Source: Thermoanaerobaculia bacterium (GTDB taxonomy: Bacteria; Acidobacteriota; Thermoanaerobaculia; Multivoradales; J023). Taken from it: a stretch of DNA of 64,000 bases. Position 1 is the stretch's first letter, and each line of letters opens with the position of its first letter. The stretch lies in contig JAUIJL010000011.1 of NCBI GenBank assembly GCA_030431255.1, forward strand, positions 124,001-188,000, given 5' to 3'. The position numbers and the translations under genes were made by a program. The notes beneath the pieces were generated by a model that saw only the letters and a list, made by a program, of their open reading frames with translations, was not told the DNA's origin and searched no databases. Positions 7,688 to 17,021 of the stretch are shown here, piece by piece.

Positions 7688-10054
7688 CTACGTCGGAGGA
7701 TCCTCTCCGCGCCGGCGCAAGATCATCTCGTGGAATCGCACGTCCTGGCGTAGGTCCAACAGCTCCGGGTCCCTCTGTATCTCCTCCGAGGAGAAGCGGG
7801 CTTCGAGGGCCGCGTCGAGGGCTTGAAGGGCGGGCTCTCGGTGGCCGCAGACCTCCCGCACGACCGCCAAGCGATACCAGGCGCCGCCGTTCGATTCCGC
7901 CTGCTCGGCGAGACCATCCGCCTCGGCGAGGGCCCGATCGCAATCACCGCGCTTGGCCCGGTAGAGGGTCGAGCGGGTGCGTTCGGTGAGATGGAGGGTG
8001 TCGCGGCTTTCCAACAACTGGCCGGCCCGCAGGTAGGCGTCGCGGGAGGCTTCTCGGCGTCCGGGCGTCCAACGCAGGGCGTCTCCGAGGTTGCCCCACA
8101 TCAAGGGGTCGTTCGCCCGGCCGGTTTCGATCGCTTTCTGGTAGGCGTCGACCGCCTGGGCGTAAAGCCCCTGGGTGAAGTAGATCGTGCCGACGTTGGA
8201 GTAGAGGGTGGGATCGGGCTCGATCAGCAGGGCCTTCTGAAATTGGCTCGCCGCCTCGGAGAGACGCCCCTGCATGTAGTAAGTCGCCCCGAGGTTCGAC
8301 AGGGCGACGAAGGATTCCGGATCTTTCTCGAGGTGGGCGAGGAAAGCCTCGGCCGCCTCGTCGTAGCGACCGGCCCGATAGTAGATGCCGCCGAGAAAGC
8401 TCCGGTGTCGGCCGTCTTCTGGATCGACCTCGACGGCGCGTCGCAAAAAGGTCTCGGCCTGCCCCAGATCTCCTCGGATGCCGTGGATGCGGCCGAGGCC
8501 GGAGAGGGCTCCGGCATTGGCGGGCTCGAGCTCCAGGGCGCGCTTGAAGGCCACCGTGGCCTCGTCGAGCCGGCCCATCTCCTGGAGCACCTGACCGAGG
8601 GCCACTCGGGCCACGGCCAAGTGACCGTCCAGCTCGACCGCCTGCCGGGCGGCGGCGAGGGCCTGATCCAAACGCTGGGGATCCTTGCTGCCGCGATAAT
8701 GATCCATTTGATAAGCCCGGGCGAGGCCCGCGAGGGCTGGGGCGAAGCCGGGATCGAGTGCCAGGGCCGCCTGAAAATCGTGGGTCGCAGCGTCGATATC
8801 GGCCCGTCGGTCGGAGCGTGCCAAGGCCTCGACGCCGCGGTGATAGAGCTCGGTCTTGGTGAGCGCGTCGGCGGATTGCTCCGTCCGCTGCTCGACGATC
8901 GCGACTCCGATCGCCAGCGCCAGCGCCGCCGACACCAGCACCGCCGCGACGACGCGCTTCTTCTTCCATCGACCTCGGCTCAACCCGGTCGTCGCGGGCC
9001 GTTCGGCGCGGGGTTCGCGGACGGGCTCGGGAACCGGGTCCGGATTTGGATCGGAGGCCGGATCGGGAGTCGCCGACGGATCCGAGAGTTGATCGAGCTC
9101 TCCGGGATCGACCCGAGTCGTCCGTTGGTGCCTCTCGTTGCTGAGGCGATCGATTTCCCGGACCACCTCCTGGGCGCTTTCCGGACGACGGCTCGGGTCT
9201 TTTTCCAGCAGGCGAGCCACCAAGTCAGAAACCCTTCGGGGGATCGACGGATCGAGCCGATGCAGGGGCGCTTCGGGCACGTTGCAGATTCGGTTCAGGA
9301 TTTCGGGGGTGTTGCGTCCCGCAAAGGGGGAACGGCCGCTCAGGATCTCGTAGAGCAACACGCCGAGGGAGAAGAGGTCGGACCGGTGATCCACAGGTCG
9401 CCCCAGGGCTTGCTCCGGCGACATGGTGCTCGCCGTACCGAGAATCCGACCTTCGGCGGTGAGCGTGACGTCTTCCGTCGTCGGTCGCTCGTGATCGTCG
9501 CCCGAAGCTGCTTCCGGCACCGGTTTGGCCAGGCCGAAGTCGAGCACTTTGGCCGAGCCGCGTCGGGTCACCATCACGTTCGAGGTCTTGAGATCACGGT
9601 GCACGACGCCGGCCGAGTGGGCCTCAGCCAAACCGGACGCCACGTCTCGGGCCACCTCGAGGGCGCGCTCTACAGGCAAGGGCCCTTCCGCCACGAGCTC
9701 GTCCAGCGACCTGCCCTCGATCAGCTCCATGACCAGCCAACAATGCCCCGCCGATTCGACCCAGTCGTAGACCTGGACCACCGCCGGATGACTCAGCCGA
9801 GCCACCGCCTGGGCCTCCCGTCGAAAGCGGCGCGCGGCCTCTTCAGAGTCTCGGGACTCGGGGTGTACCCGCTTTAAAGCGACGGGACGGCCGAGCCGGT
9901 CGTCGTGGGCTCGCAGGACCTCGCCCATTCCTCCTTGCCCCAGCCGTCCGGTGACGCGGTAGGGGCCGATGGTTTCGGGGAATGAGCTTTTTGCCTTCAT
10001 CGGAGCAAATCTTACCTGGGAATCAACGCCACTCCCGGCGTCCGGAGACAGCAT
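7688..10054 (-). CDS. Ser/Thr protein kinase with transmembrane segment and TPR repeats
   Basis: A 788-residue Hanks-type kinase. Visible motifs: GQGGMGEV (nucleotide loop), VALKRV (Lys), HRDLKTSNV (catalytic loop), DFGLAKP (metal loop), SPEQALG (in place of APE). A Pro/Asp-rich linker leads to one membrane helix at about residues 363-385 (VVAAVLVSAALALAIGVAI). The rest is a run of about eight TPR units, giving the cytoplasmic-kinase/extracytoplasmic-TPR layout common in Acidobacteriota and Myxococcota. The ATG at 10054 begins 8 bases after the sigma-54 activator gene stops, so the two are probably one operon. An internal ATG at 10000 (MKAKSS) is an alternative start; neither has a strong ribosome site. 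Substrates unknown. Confidence 0.9.
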   Translation of the reverse strand: MLSPDAGSGVDSQVRFAPMKAKSSFPETIGPYRVTGRLGQGGMGEVLRAHDDRLGRPVALKRVHPESRDSEEAARRFRREAQAVARLSHPAVVQVYDWVESAGHCWLVMELIEGRSLDELVAEGPLPVERALEVARDVASGLAEAHSAGVVHRDLKTSNVMVTRRGSAKVLDFGLAKPVPEAASGDDHERPTTEDVTLTAEGRILGTASTMSPEQALGRPVDHRSDLFSLGVLLYEILSGRSPFAGRNTPEILNRICNVPEAPLHRLDPSIPRRVSDLVARLLEKDPSRRPESAQEVVREIDRLSNERHQRTTRVDPGELDQLSDPSATPDPASDPNPDPVPEPVREPRAERPATTGLSRGRWKKKRVVAAVLVSAALALAIGVAIVEQRTEQSADALTKTELYHRGVEALARSDRRADIDAATHDFQAALALDPGFAPALAGLARAYQMDHYRGSKDPQRLDQALAAARQAVELDGHLAVARVALGQVLQEMGRLDEATVAFKRALELEPANAGALSGLGRIHGIRGDLGQAETFLRRAVEVDPEDGRHRSFLGGIYYRAGRYDEAAEAFLAHLEKDPESFVALSNLGATYYMQGRLSEAASQFQKALLIEPDPTLYSNVGTIYFTQGLYAQAVDAYQKAIETGRANDPLMWGNLGDALRWTPGRREASRDAYLRAGQLLESRDTLHLTERTRSTLYRAKRGDCDRALAEADGLAEQAESNGGAWYRLAVVREVCGHREPALQALDAALEARFSSEEIQRDPELLDLRQDVRFHEMILRRRGEDPPT

Positions 10055-10062
10055 CGTCTCTG

Positions 10063-11697
10063 TCAGCGCAGGCCCAGGGCATGCATGCGCAAGCGCAGTC
10101 CGTGGAGCGATACCTCGAGGGATTGGGCGGCGGTGGCCTCGTCCGGGTGGTCGGCGAGGGCGCGTTCGATGTCCTCACGGTCCAGGTCCGACGCTTTGCG
10201 CACCCGAGGGCACTCGTCGATCAGCTTGTACAGCACCGTGCGCGAGACGCCGAGGGCCTCGGCGGCCGGGGCGAGGCGAAAGCGAGCCGCCCGCAGAGCC
10301 CGCAGCAGCTCTTCCTCGTCCACGTCCGAAGCCTGCCGAAAGACCGGCCGCCAACGGCCCGTGGGCGAGCCGGGATCGGCTGGTCGCTTGTGGGACGGTT
10401 GCACCTCAGGCGGTCCGCTCACGGCCCTCGGCTCGGGATCGGCCGCCGGGCTCGGGACGCCCTCGGAGGGCTCGTGGAGCCATGAGCGCAGGGCGTCGAG
10501 CTCGATCTCACGGCCGGCTCGTAGGGCGAGGGCCAGCCGGCGCGCGACGTTGGCCAGCTGGCGAACGTTGCCCGGCCAGGAATAGGCGGCGAGGGCCGCC
10601 ACCACGGGTGCCGGAGGCCATGGACGCTCCTCGGCGGCGTCGGCGGCCTCCGCCAGGGGCCTGAGACCGCCGAGCTCTCGCTCCAGGAAATGGATCAGCA
10701 GACACCCGATGTCGTCACGTCGCTCGGCCAGGGTCGGCAGGCGGATCTCGAAGCCGGCCAGGCGGTGCAAGAGCGGTGTGCGGAATCGCCCGTCAGCGAT
10801 TCGGGTCTCCAGATCGACGTCGGTGGCGGCGATCACCCTGACGTCGACTCGACGACTCTGGGCGCCGCCCACGGGTTGCACCTCGCCGTTTTCCAACGCC
10901 CTCAGCAGCAGCGGCTGGACCTCGGCCGGGGTGTCACCGATTTCGTCGAGAAAGAGTGTGCCTCCGTGGGCGGCGCCGAAATAACCTGGTCGTTCGCGGT
11001 CGGCGCCCGTAAACGCTCCTCGCTGGGAGCCGAAAAGCTCGGCGGCGGCCAGAGACGGGGGAACCGCCGCCATGTTGACGGCGACCCACGGCCCCTTGCG
11101 GCGCGCCCCGGCCTCGTGCACGGCCCGGGCTACCAGCTCCTTGCCGGTTCCCGAAGCCCCCCGCAGCAACACGGAGACGTCGTCGCCGGCGGCGAGGGCG
11201 ATTTCACGGCGCAGCTTCTCGACCGCTGCGGAAGCACCTACGAGGCCAAAGTGCGGGCCTTTCTCGGGGACCGCCGGGCAGTGGTGGAAGAGCAGCACCA
11301 CCCGACGCCCGAGCTCGATGACCACCCCCCGGCGCACCTCGTCGAGGGAGAGGGTCACGCGTTGGTCGAGGGGCCGGCCGTCCACCTGGACCGGCGTCGA
11401 GCTGTCGGCTCGCTCGAGCAAGAAATCCGACGGCGAGGAAGTCAGCCGAAGTGGCTTGCGACTGATGAAGGAAATGCCGAGGCCGCGAGGCCGCCCTCCC
11501 TCGGGCTGGGCGAAGAGAGGCTCATTGCGGGACAGCTCCACGACCTCGCCGATAGTGAGCCGAGGCAGAGGAACGCGCGCTCCCACCCGGTGGACGTCGG
11601 GGTGAGAGAGCACGGTCAACGCGGGTATGGCCTCGGTGGACGGTCGCTCGCGAAAGCTCTCCGAAAAACGGGTGTCTGTGGTGGATCGAAACGGCAT
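10063..11697 (-). CDS. Sigma-54-dependent transcription activator with FHA-like N-terminus
   Basis: 544 residues. The first 150 form a divergent FHA-like domain (ISFISRKPLRL resembles the SR-x-HLRL phosphopeptide loop). The AAA+ domain follows: Walker A GASGTGKE near residue 177, the sigma-54 contact loop GAFTGAD near 229, and Walker B GGTLFLDEIG. The C-terminus carries two Fis-like helix-turn-helix stretches in a row (LAPAAEALGVSRTVLYKLID and ATAAQSLEVSLHGLRLRM). It would open sigma-54 RNA-polymerase complexes at target promoters. The adjacent downstream kinase and the FHA domain suggest that phosphorylation controls the regulator: FHA domains bind phosphothreonine. That coupling is inference. 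Confidence 0.88.
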   Translation of the reverse strand: MPFRSTTDTRFSESFRERPSTEAIPALTVLSHPDVHRVGARVPLPRLTIGEVVELSRNEPLFAQPEGGRPRGLGISFISRKPLRLTSSPSDFLLERADSSTPVQVDGRPLDQRVTLSLDEVRRGVVIELGRRVVLLFHHCPAVPEKGPHFGLVGASAAVEKLRREIALAAGDDVSVLLRGASGTGKELVARAVHEAGARRKGPWVAVNMAAVPPSLAAAELFGSQRGAFTGADRERPGYFGAAHGGTLFLDEIGDTPAEVQPLLLRALENGEVQPVGGAQSRRVDVRVIAATDVDLETRIADGRFRTPLLHRLAGFEIRLPTLAERRDDIGCLLIHFLERELGGLRPLAEAADAAEERPWPPAPVVAALAAYSWPGNVRQLANVARRLALALRAGREIELDALRSWLHEPSEGVPSPAADPEPRAVSGPPEVQPSHKRPADPGSPTGRWRPVFRQASDVDEEELLRALRAARFRLAPAAEALGVSRTVLYKLIDECPRVRKASDLDREDIERALADHPDEATAAQSLEVSLHGLRLRMHALGLR

Positions 11698-12170
11698 GGC
11701 TCCAAGACCGGCTGATGGACGGCAAGGGGTGAATCGGCTCTATTCTCTCCGGTGTTGGATGTTCTTGGAAGGTACGCTGAAAGCGTAACCTACGCTCTGA
11801 TCGCTGAGCGGCTCAAGGACGGGATCAGCCCGATCATGCCCTCTTACGCCTGAGACCCGGAACCTAGAAGCAGCCCCAAGATGGAGCGCCATGGTTGCTC
11901 CGAGAGGGCCGCTCCATACTCACGGCATGGATAACACACGCGGAGGCGGAGAACACGGTTTCCTGCCGCCGCGGTCAGCCCACCGCCGAGAAACCGGCGA
12001 CTCCGAGAAGCTCCGTGGAAACGCAGCCTGGGCGAAGCGCTCCTGCGCCCATCGCCGCCGGCTGGACGCATTTCCTGGACTTGGTGAATGTCACCAAACA
12101 GGTCGATCGACCCGCGTCTCGAGTCGGCTCGAAGCTCGACAACAATGACTTCAGAAAGGAAATGAACATC
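11698..12170. promoter_or_regulatory. Divergent intergenic region between the sigma-54 activator and the caspase-like gene
   Basis: About 470 bases. It must hold the promoter of the leftward activator-kinase pair and the promoter of the caspase-like gene. An inverted repeat with a one-base bulge (GGTACGCT-gaa-AGCGTAACC) lies at 11771-11790 and is an operator candidate. I could not find a convincing sigma-54 -24/-12 pair by eye. The frame of the caspase-like gene stays open upstream to 11895, but that extension has low-complexity translation and no ribosome site. Confidence 0.35.
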
Positions 12171-12887
12171 ATGGCCGCGAAAATCCTGGTCTTCAAGTGC
12201 ACCGACGTCACTGGCCTGCAGCAGACTATCAAGGGCGCTCATACGATCACCTATGGCGCACATGCGACGTCGATTCCGGTGACCGGTCTTCCCAAGACGA
12301 TGCGTGGAGAGGTCGACGGGATCGTCTTCTACGGCAGCCACGGGAATTTCGCCAACGGCGCCCCAACCCAATTGAACGGGGTCACCGAGGGTGTGACGAG
12401 GGCCCTGGTTTCCGACCTCGTGAAAATGGGAGTCAAGACCCACACCATTGTTCTGGATTGCTGTTTCAGCGCCGGTTTCATCCCGCTCTTCCGCCAGCTA
12501 CTGGTGACCGGTAGAACGAAACCGGGAACGATCGTCTGCCACTACGGCAGCGCTTCCGGCACCATGGCGGGATTGGTGGATACCTCGAAGTCGTTGCCGC
12601 TGCGGACCGCGACCCTCGGGAAATTCGAGAGTCTTCAGGACTTGGGCTTCGATTTCGTCTCCCTGGGAATCTATGTCGACGGAAAGAGCGCTAAGAACTA
12701 TACGGTCCAGAGAGTCAGCGATCTCGATTCGGCGAGCCGAGATTACATCGACGCAATCGCCGGCGGGGCGAGCGAGGCCGACGACGTGCGAGGGCTCAAG
12801 AGCTTCCTGGGCACCTCAGGTGTCAACGTCGTCGAAGAGAGCTCCAAGATCGTTTCCTCGGTCATGACGAACGCGATGATCGGCTGA
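12171..12887 (+). CDS. Stand-alone caspase-like peptidase (C14-type fold)
   Basis: 238 residues. The ATG at 12171 has AAAGGA ten bases upstream; a Met at 12162 is too close to that site. The fold order fits a caspase p20 core: strand (KILVFKC), strand (DGIVFYGSHGNF, catalytic His57), then strand and Cys loop (TIVLDCCFSAGF, with Cys98 in the position of the metacaspase DSCHSG nucleophile). A C-terminal helical tail of about 70 residues carries no known domain. There is no signal peptide, so it is cytoplasmic. Such proteins cleave after basic or acidic residues and often serve as effectors in bacterial conflict systems. Here it has no obvious sensor partner; the gene stops 3 bases before the convergent sulfatase-fold gene stops. 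An inactive or divergent peptidase cannot be excluded. Confidence 0.7.
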   Translation: MAAKILVFKCTDVTGLQQTIKGAHTITYGAHATSIPVTGLPKTMRGEVDGIVFYGSHGNFANGAPTQLNGVTEGVTRALVSDLVKMGVKTHTIVLDCCFSAGFIPLFRQLLVTGRTKPGTIVCHYGSASGTMAGLVDTSKSLPLRTATLGKFESLQDLGFDFVSLGIYVDGKSAKNYTVQRVSDLDSASRDYIDAIAGGASEADDVRGLKSFLGTSGVNVVEESSKIVSSVMTNAMIG

Positions 12888-12890
12888 GCC

Positions 12891-15332
12891 TTAGGGGACG
12901 GCCCAAGACAGGACCCCGGCGTGCTGCTCGCTGACGGCGATGACCCTGAGCCGGGCTCGATCTTTGGCCGCGATATTCGGTAAGGGGAGACGAAAACCCG
13001 AAAACTTGAGGTTTTCGTGCTCCAGCTGCGGCGTGCCCAGCTCGACCCGGGTGGAGGCGATCATCTGCGGACCGTCGAAGACCAGGATCCGTTGGGCCGA
13101 TCGGCCGGCGCGGCGGTCGGCGGCCCAGCCTTCGAGACCCAAGTCGTTCGACCATACGGTGCCGATCATGGCGTCGGGGCTGAGGGGTCGCGGTCGGCCC
13201 GCCGGGTCGATCAGACGGTCGCCGTCGAGACGGTATGCCTGGGGCTCGGCAAGGGCCGCGCGGTAGAGCTGTGGCGGACGTTGATCACCGGCCTCGCGAA
13301 TCACGACGATGTCGATTCGGTGACGGCCAGGGCTCAGGGCGGCGTCCGGCAACATGGCGGTGAAGGTATGTCGGCCGTCGAGTCTTAGGCTCCGAGTGGT
13401 GGCTCGGATCGTTCCGTCGACCGCGACGGCCAGGAGCTCCGGGTCGGCATCTGCCGGCAGATGACCCTGTATCCGCGCGGGTAGGAAGCCTGTGGCCGGG
13501 ACGTCCTGGTAGCGCCAAAGCTGGTCGACCTCCACCTCCAGACCGACGTGGTCGAGCCTGTCGATCGGGGCTCCCTCTAGCTCGCTATGGATCCCGGGGA
13601 AATACAGCCCGCTCAGATCTCGACCGAAGAGCTCGACGTTGCGACGGGCGACCTCGAAGAGCTGGGGCATCTCCGGCTCGAGGGGGAACGCCCTTTCGTG
13701 GCCCGGATCGATGGCCAGCTTTCGGGGGCGGGGCTCGAATTCCGCGGCCAGGGCGTTGCCGCCGTCGAAGGTCCAGGTGGGGCTCAGCCCCAAGATTCCC
13801 GCGACCGTGGGCAGGATGTCGATCAGCTCCACGTTTTGGTCGTGAATTTGCCCTTGGGTTTGGCCCGGCTCCTTGATCAGCAGCGGCACGGGCAGGATCT
13901 CAAAATAGTTTTTCGGCGATAGCCGGCGACGGGAGTCGCCGTGCCGGAAGGCGGAGCCGTGGTCGGCGGTGACGACGATGAGGGATCGTTCGAAGAGCTC
14001 GTTCCGCTTCAGCCGATCGATGATTTGGCCGAGCACGCGATCGGTGTAAGCCAGCTGAATCAGGTGCTGCTGTTGACCGAGTCGGGTCAGCCACGGATCG
14101 AGGCTCCACACCTCGTCCACCGTGCCCTCCGGATGCTCGCGGGTCAAGGGCGCGTATTGACGACCGCTGGGGGTGTAGATCCACGGCATGTGGGGCAGCA
14201 GGCTGTGCAGGAAAAAAAGGCCGGGCCGCCCGGGAGCGGTGGGCGAATCGAGACTTTCGAGGAATTGGGCCAGACCCGTGGCGACCCGGGTCGGTGGCAG
14301 CTCCACTTTCCAAAGATCCGTCTCACGGGCAGGCGGCTCGCCGAAATCCCGCCATGCGGAGGTGATCTCCGGCACTCCGAGGCCGTCTGCCACCGCTTTC
14401 GGCAGCACGATGCGCTGATAAATCACCCATAGATCGCCGGCCAACCCTCGGAGGCTTTCCCGACGGGACTCTGACGTCCGGCTTTGTGGACACAAATCCG
14501 GCGGGCACAGCCGGCTGATGACCTCCTCGGCGACGATCCGGTGGCTGGAGCCGAGCAAGGTGAAGAGGTTGTTGGGATAGTCCGCGGCGCTCGGCAGCTT
14601 CGAGCCGCGGGGATGGATCCCGGCGAGGATCGGCGGCAAGGCGTATTGGGTGTCGTCGGCGACGGCGGTGGCGTTGCGGAACCAATGGCTCTGGGCGGCC
14701 AAGTCGGCAAAGGATGGATAGCGGCCTTCGAGCATCCGACCTTGGCCGTCGATCAGCGACGCGAGGGGCAGCTCGTCGAAAACGATGAAGACCACCGGCG
14801 GCATTGGGGCCCGAGTCGTTGGATCCGACGGAGCACCGGTTTTTGGGGAGTCGTCCGGACCGAAGGCTAGCCCACGGATGGACGGCCGGCTCAAGAAACC
14901 GGCGGGAACCAGGAGGATGGCGATGGCCAGCACGGACAGAAAGAGGCGCAGACCCTCCCGTCGTGGATAGAGGTGAATCACCAGACCGGCGAGCACGACC
15001 GCGGAACCCATGGACAGCCAAGCCGAGCCGCCATCGAGCAGCTTTTGGGCCATGGACAACCAAAGCAGCGCGATGAGTGCGCCGACCCAAGCCCGCTGAT
15101 AACCGTCGCCGAGAGCCGGGTGGAGGCGTCGTAGGATTTCGCCGACTAGGGCGAGGGCCGCGGGCAGAGCCAGGACGAGAAAAGCGGTCAGGCCGAGCAC
15201 CTCTGAAGGTCCGACCCGGTGGGCGACCAAAAAGGTGGATTGGCGCGCCAGTAGCTCGAAAAGGGGCTGAGCCACCGCCAGGGCGGTCAGACCGAAAAGG
15301 TGTAGGGCGCGGGATCGGGGAGTGATGTCCAA
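12891..15332 (-). CDS. Membrane-anchored sulfatase/phosphoglycerol-transferase-fold protein
   Basis: 813 residues. Five hydrophobic helices in the first 165 residues precede an alkaline-phosphatase-superfamily catalytic domain. Metal-site motifs: PVVFIVFDELP (first Asp), a presumed Thr nucleophile in ADDTQYALPPILAG, and VVTADHGSAFRHGD (Asp-His-Gly plus a later His). The family transfers or hydrolyses phosphate or sulfate esters of envelope glycans and lipids; no Cys/Ser sulfatase signature (C/S-x-P-x-R) is present, so a transferase or phosphodiesterase role is more likely than sulfatase. A C-terminal domain of about 250 residues is unrecognised. The start is a TTG at 15332; no ATG lies upstream in frame and the ribosome site is weak, so the exact start is uncertain. 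Confidence 0.8.
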   Translation of the reverse strand: MDITPRSRALHLFGLTALAVAQPLFELLARQSTFLVAHRVGPSEVLGLTAFLVLALPAALALVGEILRRLHPALGDGYQRAWVGALIALLWLSMAQKLLDGGSAWLSMGSAVVLAGLVIHLYPRREGLRLFLSVLAIAILLVPAGFLSRPSIRGLAFGPDDSPKTGAPSDPTTRAPMPPVVFIVFDELPLASLIDGQGRMLEGRYPSFADLAAQSHWFRNATAVADDTQYALPPILAGIHPRGSKLPSAADYPNNLFTLLGSSHRIVAEEVISRLCPPDLCPQSRTSESRRESLRGLAGDLWVIYQRIVLPKAVADGLGVPEITSAWRDFGEPPARETDLWKVELPPTRVATGLAQFLESLDSPTAPGRPGLFFLHSLLPHMPWIYTPSGRQYAPLTREHPEGTVDEVWSLDPWLTRLGQQQHLIQLAYTDRVLGQIIDRLKRNELFERSLIVVTADHGSAFRHGDSRRRLSPKNYFEILPVPLLIKEPGQTQGQIHDQNVELIDILPTVAGILGLSPTWTFDGGNALAAEFEPRPRKLAIDPGHERAFPLEPEMPQLFEVARRNVELFGRDLSGLYFPGIHSELEGAPIDRLDHVGLEVEVDQLWRYQDVPATGFLPARIQGHLPADADPELLAVAVDGTIRATTRSLRLDGRHTFTAMLPDAALSPGRHRIDIVVIREAGDQRPPQLYRAALAEPQAYRLDGDRLIDPAGRPRPLSPDAMIGTVWSNDLGLEGWAADRRAGRSAQRILVFDGPQMIASTRVELGTPQLEHENLKFSGFRLPLPNIAAKDRARLRVIAVSEQHAGVLSWAVP

Positions 15333-15485
15333 GGGTGGCTCTGGCCGGTTGTGTCGGGCCGATGAAGAAAGGTCGGTGAAGCTCGTGGGTGCGAGGCGAG
15401 CGAGGCCGCGACGGCGTGGCCTCGACTTTTGGATTATTCCATACGGCCCGATCCGACCCGGATGTCGGCGACCCCCGCCGAGGGC

Positions 15486-16733
15486 TCAGCCCGGCTCCTT
15501 CGACCGTCGCTTGAGCGCTGCTTCGATCACCCGGCGGACCCGCTCCGCACGATCCGCAGTGAATCCCACCTGGGCGTGCAGCACCTTGCCGTCAGGATCG
15601 AGCACCACCACCGCGGGCTGACCGGTGATGCCGAACGCCGACGCTACCTCGTCGGCTCCGGGCACCATGCGATGGGCCCAGCCGTATTTCTTCCAGTAGG
15701 CGGCCGGGTCTCCCTGCTCCCAAATGTTGAGCGCCAGGAAGGTGACCAGCGGCGCGGGCTCCCGGCTTTGGAGCTCCGTGGCCAATTCGGAGAGCTGGGG
15801 CAAGGCGTTATGGCAGAGGTAGCAGGTGGTATTCCAAAAATCGAGCACCACCACGTGTCCTTGCAAGTCGGCGGATCGGACGCTCCGACCGTCGGCGTCT
15901 TTGAGCGACCACGCAGGGGCCTTCTCTCCCAAGCGGACGCCTTCGGCTTCGGAGGCGACGACCAACGCGCCCTCCGGCGCCTCGGGAGAGAAGGTCGAAT
16001 CCTCGAGGGCGAGGTCGGTTTTCAGATCGTGAATGGTGTAGGGCATCTCCATCCGTCGGCCCCCTTGCTCCGCCCACCAGAGCAGGCCGCGGGGGAGTCG
16101 GTCGGTGCGGGCGAGATACCAATCTTGATGCACTATGCCGTAGGCGCCCTTGAGGGTGGTGCTCACCACGTCGCAGAGCACGCCGCCGACCTCCTTAGTG
16201 CCGGCCACTTCCAAACCGACCGCCAAATCGAGCTCTTTCCACAGGGGCTCGGCCTCGATGAATTCCGGCAAGAAGCCGAAGGAGCCGTTGGTCGCCAGAT
16301 TGCCGGCGGTGTTGGGGTCCGCTTCGAGGGACGCCACGACCATCTTGTCTTGGTCGCTTCGCCACTCGGCGGCGGACCGGAAGTCGCGGGTGAATCGGAA
16401 GTCAAACCCCGGACGGTCGAAAGCGGGTTGGGGTCTGAAGGTGCCGTCGACCCGGATCCTGCCGCGATTGCCGTCCTGTTCGGCAGACTTTCGGGGATCG
16501 CGGGCCATGGTGACGTGGCCTTCCACCCAGCCGAAGGGCGCTTCGCCATGACCGTTGACGAATCGAAAGCTCACGGAGCTCACCGTCAACAAGGCGGCGC
16601 GGGATAGCTCGAGCAGCTCGACGGCCTTCGGATCACGCACCGGTGATTCCGGCGCTTGAGTTTCGGCCAGGGCGATCGCGGGCGAAAGAGCCAAAGCCGT
16701 GAGCAGAACGGTTGAAGTCACATATTTCATCAT
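15486..16733 (-). CDS. Secreted TlpA/ResA-like thioredoxin with N-terminal outer domain
   Basis: 415 residues from the ATG at 16733, which has CCAGGAGA seven bases upstream. A signal peptide (YVTSTVLLTALALSPAIALA) sends it out of the cytoplasm. Residues about 30-265 form a domain of the type seen in periplasmic DUF2092-like proteins (conserved Asp/Trp/Tyr, beta-rich). The C-terminal 140 residues are a TlpA-family thioredoxin: GEKAPAWSLKDADG, then VVVLDFWNTTCYLC with the redox pair C-Y-L-C, and the cis-Pro loop ITGQPAVVVLDPDG. It probably reduces disulfides of exported proteins or of haem/copper maturation partners. It is divergent from the regulator at 17022, which may control it. Confidence 0.85.
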   Translation of the reverse strand: MMKYVTSTVLLTALALSPAIALAETQAPESPVRDPKAVELLELSRAALLTVSSVSFRFVNGHGEAPFGWVEGHVTMARDPRKSAEQDGNRGRIRVDGTFRPQPAFDRPGFDFRFTRDFRSAAEWRSDQDKMVVASLEADPNTAGNLATNGSFGFLPEFIEAEPLWKELDLAVGLEVAGTKEVGGVLCDVVSTTLKGAYGIVHQDWYLARTDRLPRGLLWWAEQGGRRMEMPYTIHDLKTDLALEDSTFSPEAPEGALVVASEAEGVRLGEKAPAWSLKDADGRSVRSADLQGHVVVLDFWNTTCYLCHNALPQLSELATELQSREPAPLVTFLALNIWEQGDPAAYWKKYGWAHRMVPGADEVASAFGITGQPAVVVLDPDGKVLHAQVGFTADRAERVRRVIEAALKRRSKEPG

Positions 16734-16804
16734 CGTGGGGTCTCCTGGTGTCTGGTTGGGGCGTGCCCTGTCCGTCTCGAATTCCTTCGCCCGCAAAATC
16801 TGAC

Positions 16805-16833
16805 GTAGGGGCGGGGCTTGCCCCCGCCCGTCC
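16805..16833. repeat. Dispersed GC-rich palindromic repeat, copy 1
   Basis: GTAGGGGCGGGGCTTGCCCC followed by CGCCC forms a stem of about 8 bp around a CTTG loop. A closely similar element lies at 50225-50252, so this is a dispersed REP-like family member. It is in the divergent intergenic region between the thioredoxin gene and the winged-helix regulator. Confidence 0.7.
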
Positions 16834-17021
16834 GAATTCCGTTGATTTCCGGGAGCGCGGGAGGGCACACGGCCTCCCCAACGTTGGACTTCCAAAGTGT
16901 GCTTGCCGACCGCGGCTTCGGCAATGAGGAGGGTGTCGGTGGTGAGTGAGGAGAATGTGAGGACCGCTGAGAAAGGGGCTCGGCAGCGATCGGGCTTGGT
17001 ACCATGGCAGTGGAGAGAACG

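Noticed and set aside
7823-9877. 684-codon rightward frame opposite the TPR kinase
   Set aside because: Antisense of kinase/TPR codons; no family motif.
10690-11715. 341-codon rightward frame opposite the sigma-54 activator
   Set aside because: Antisense artefact of a GC-rich gene with intact AAA+ motifs on the minus strand.
11844-12443. 199-codon leftward frame across the caspase-like gene start
   Set aside because: Overlaps the caspase His/Cys region on the other strand, low-complexity translation, no ribosome site.
12891-15332. Classical sulfatase activity for the membrane sulfatase-fold protein
   Set aside because: The C/S-x-P-x-R activation motif is missing; a Thr-type nucleophile is more likely, so I call only the fold.
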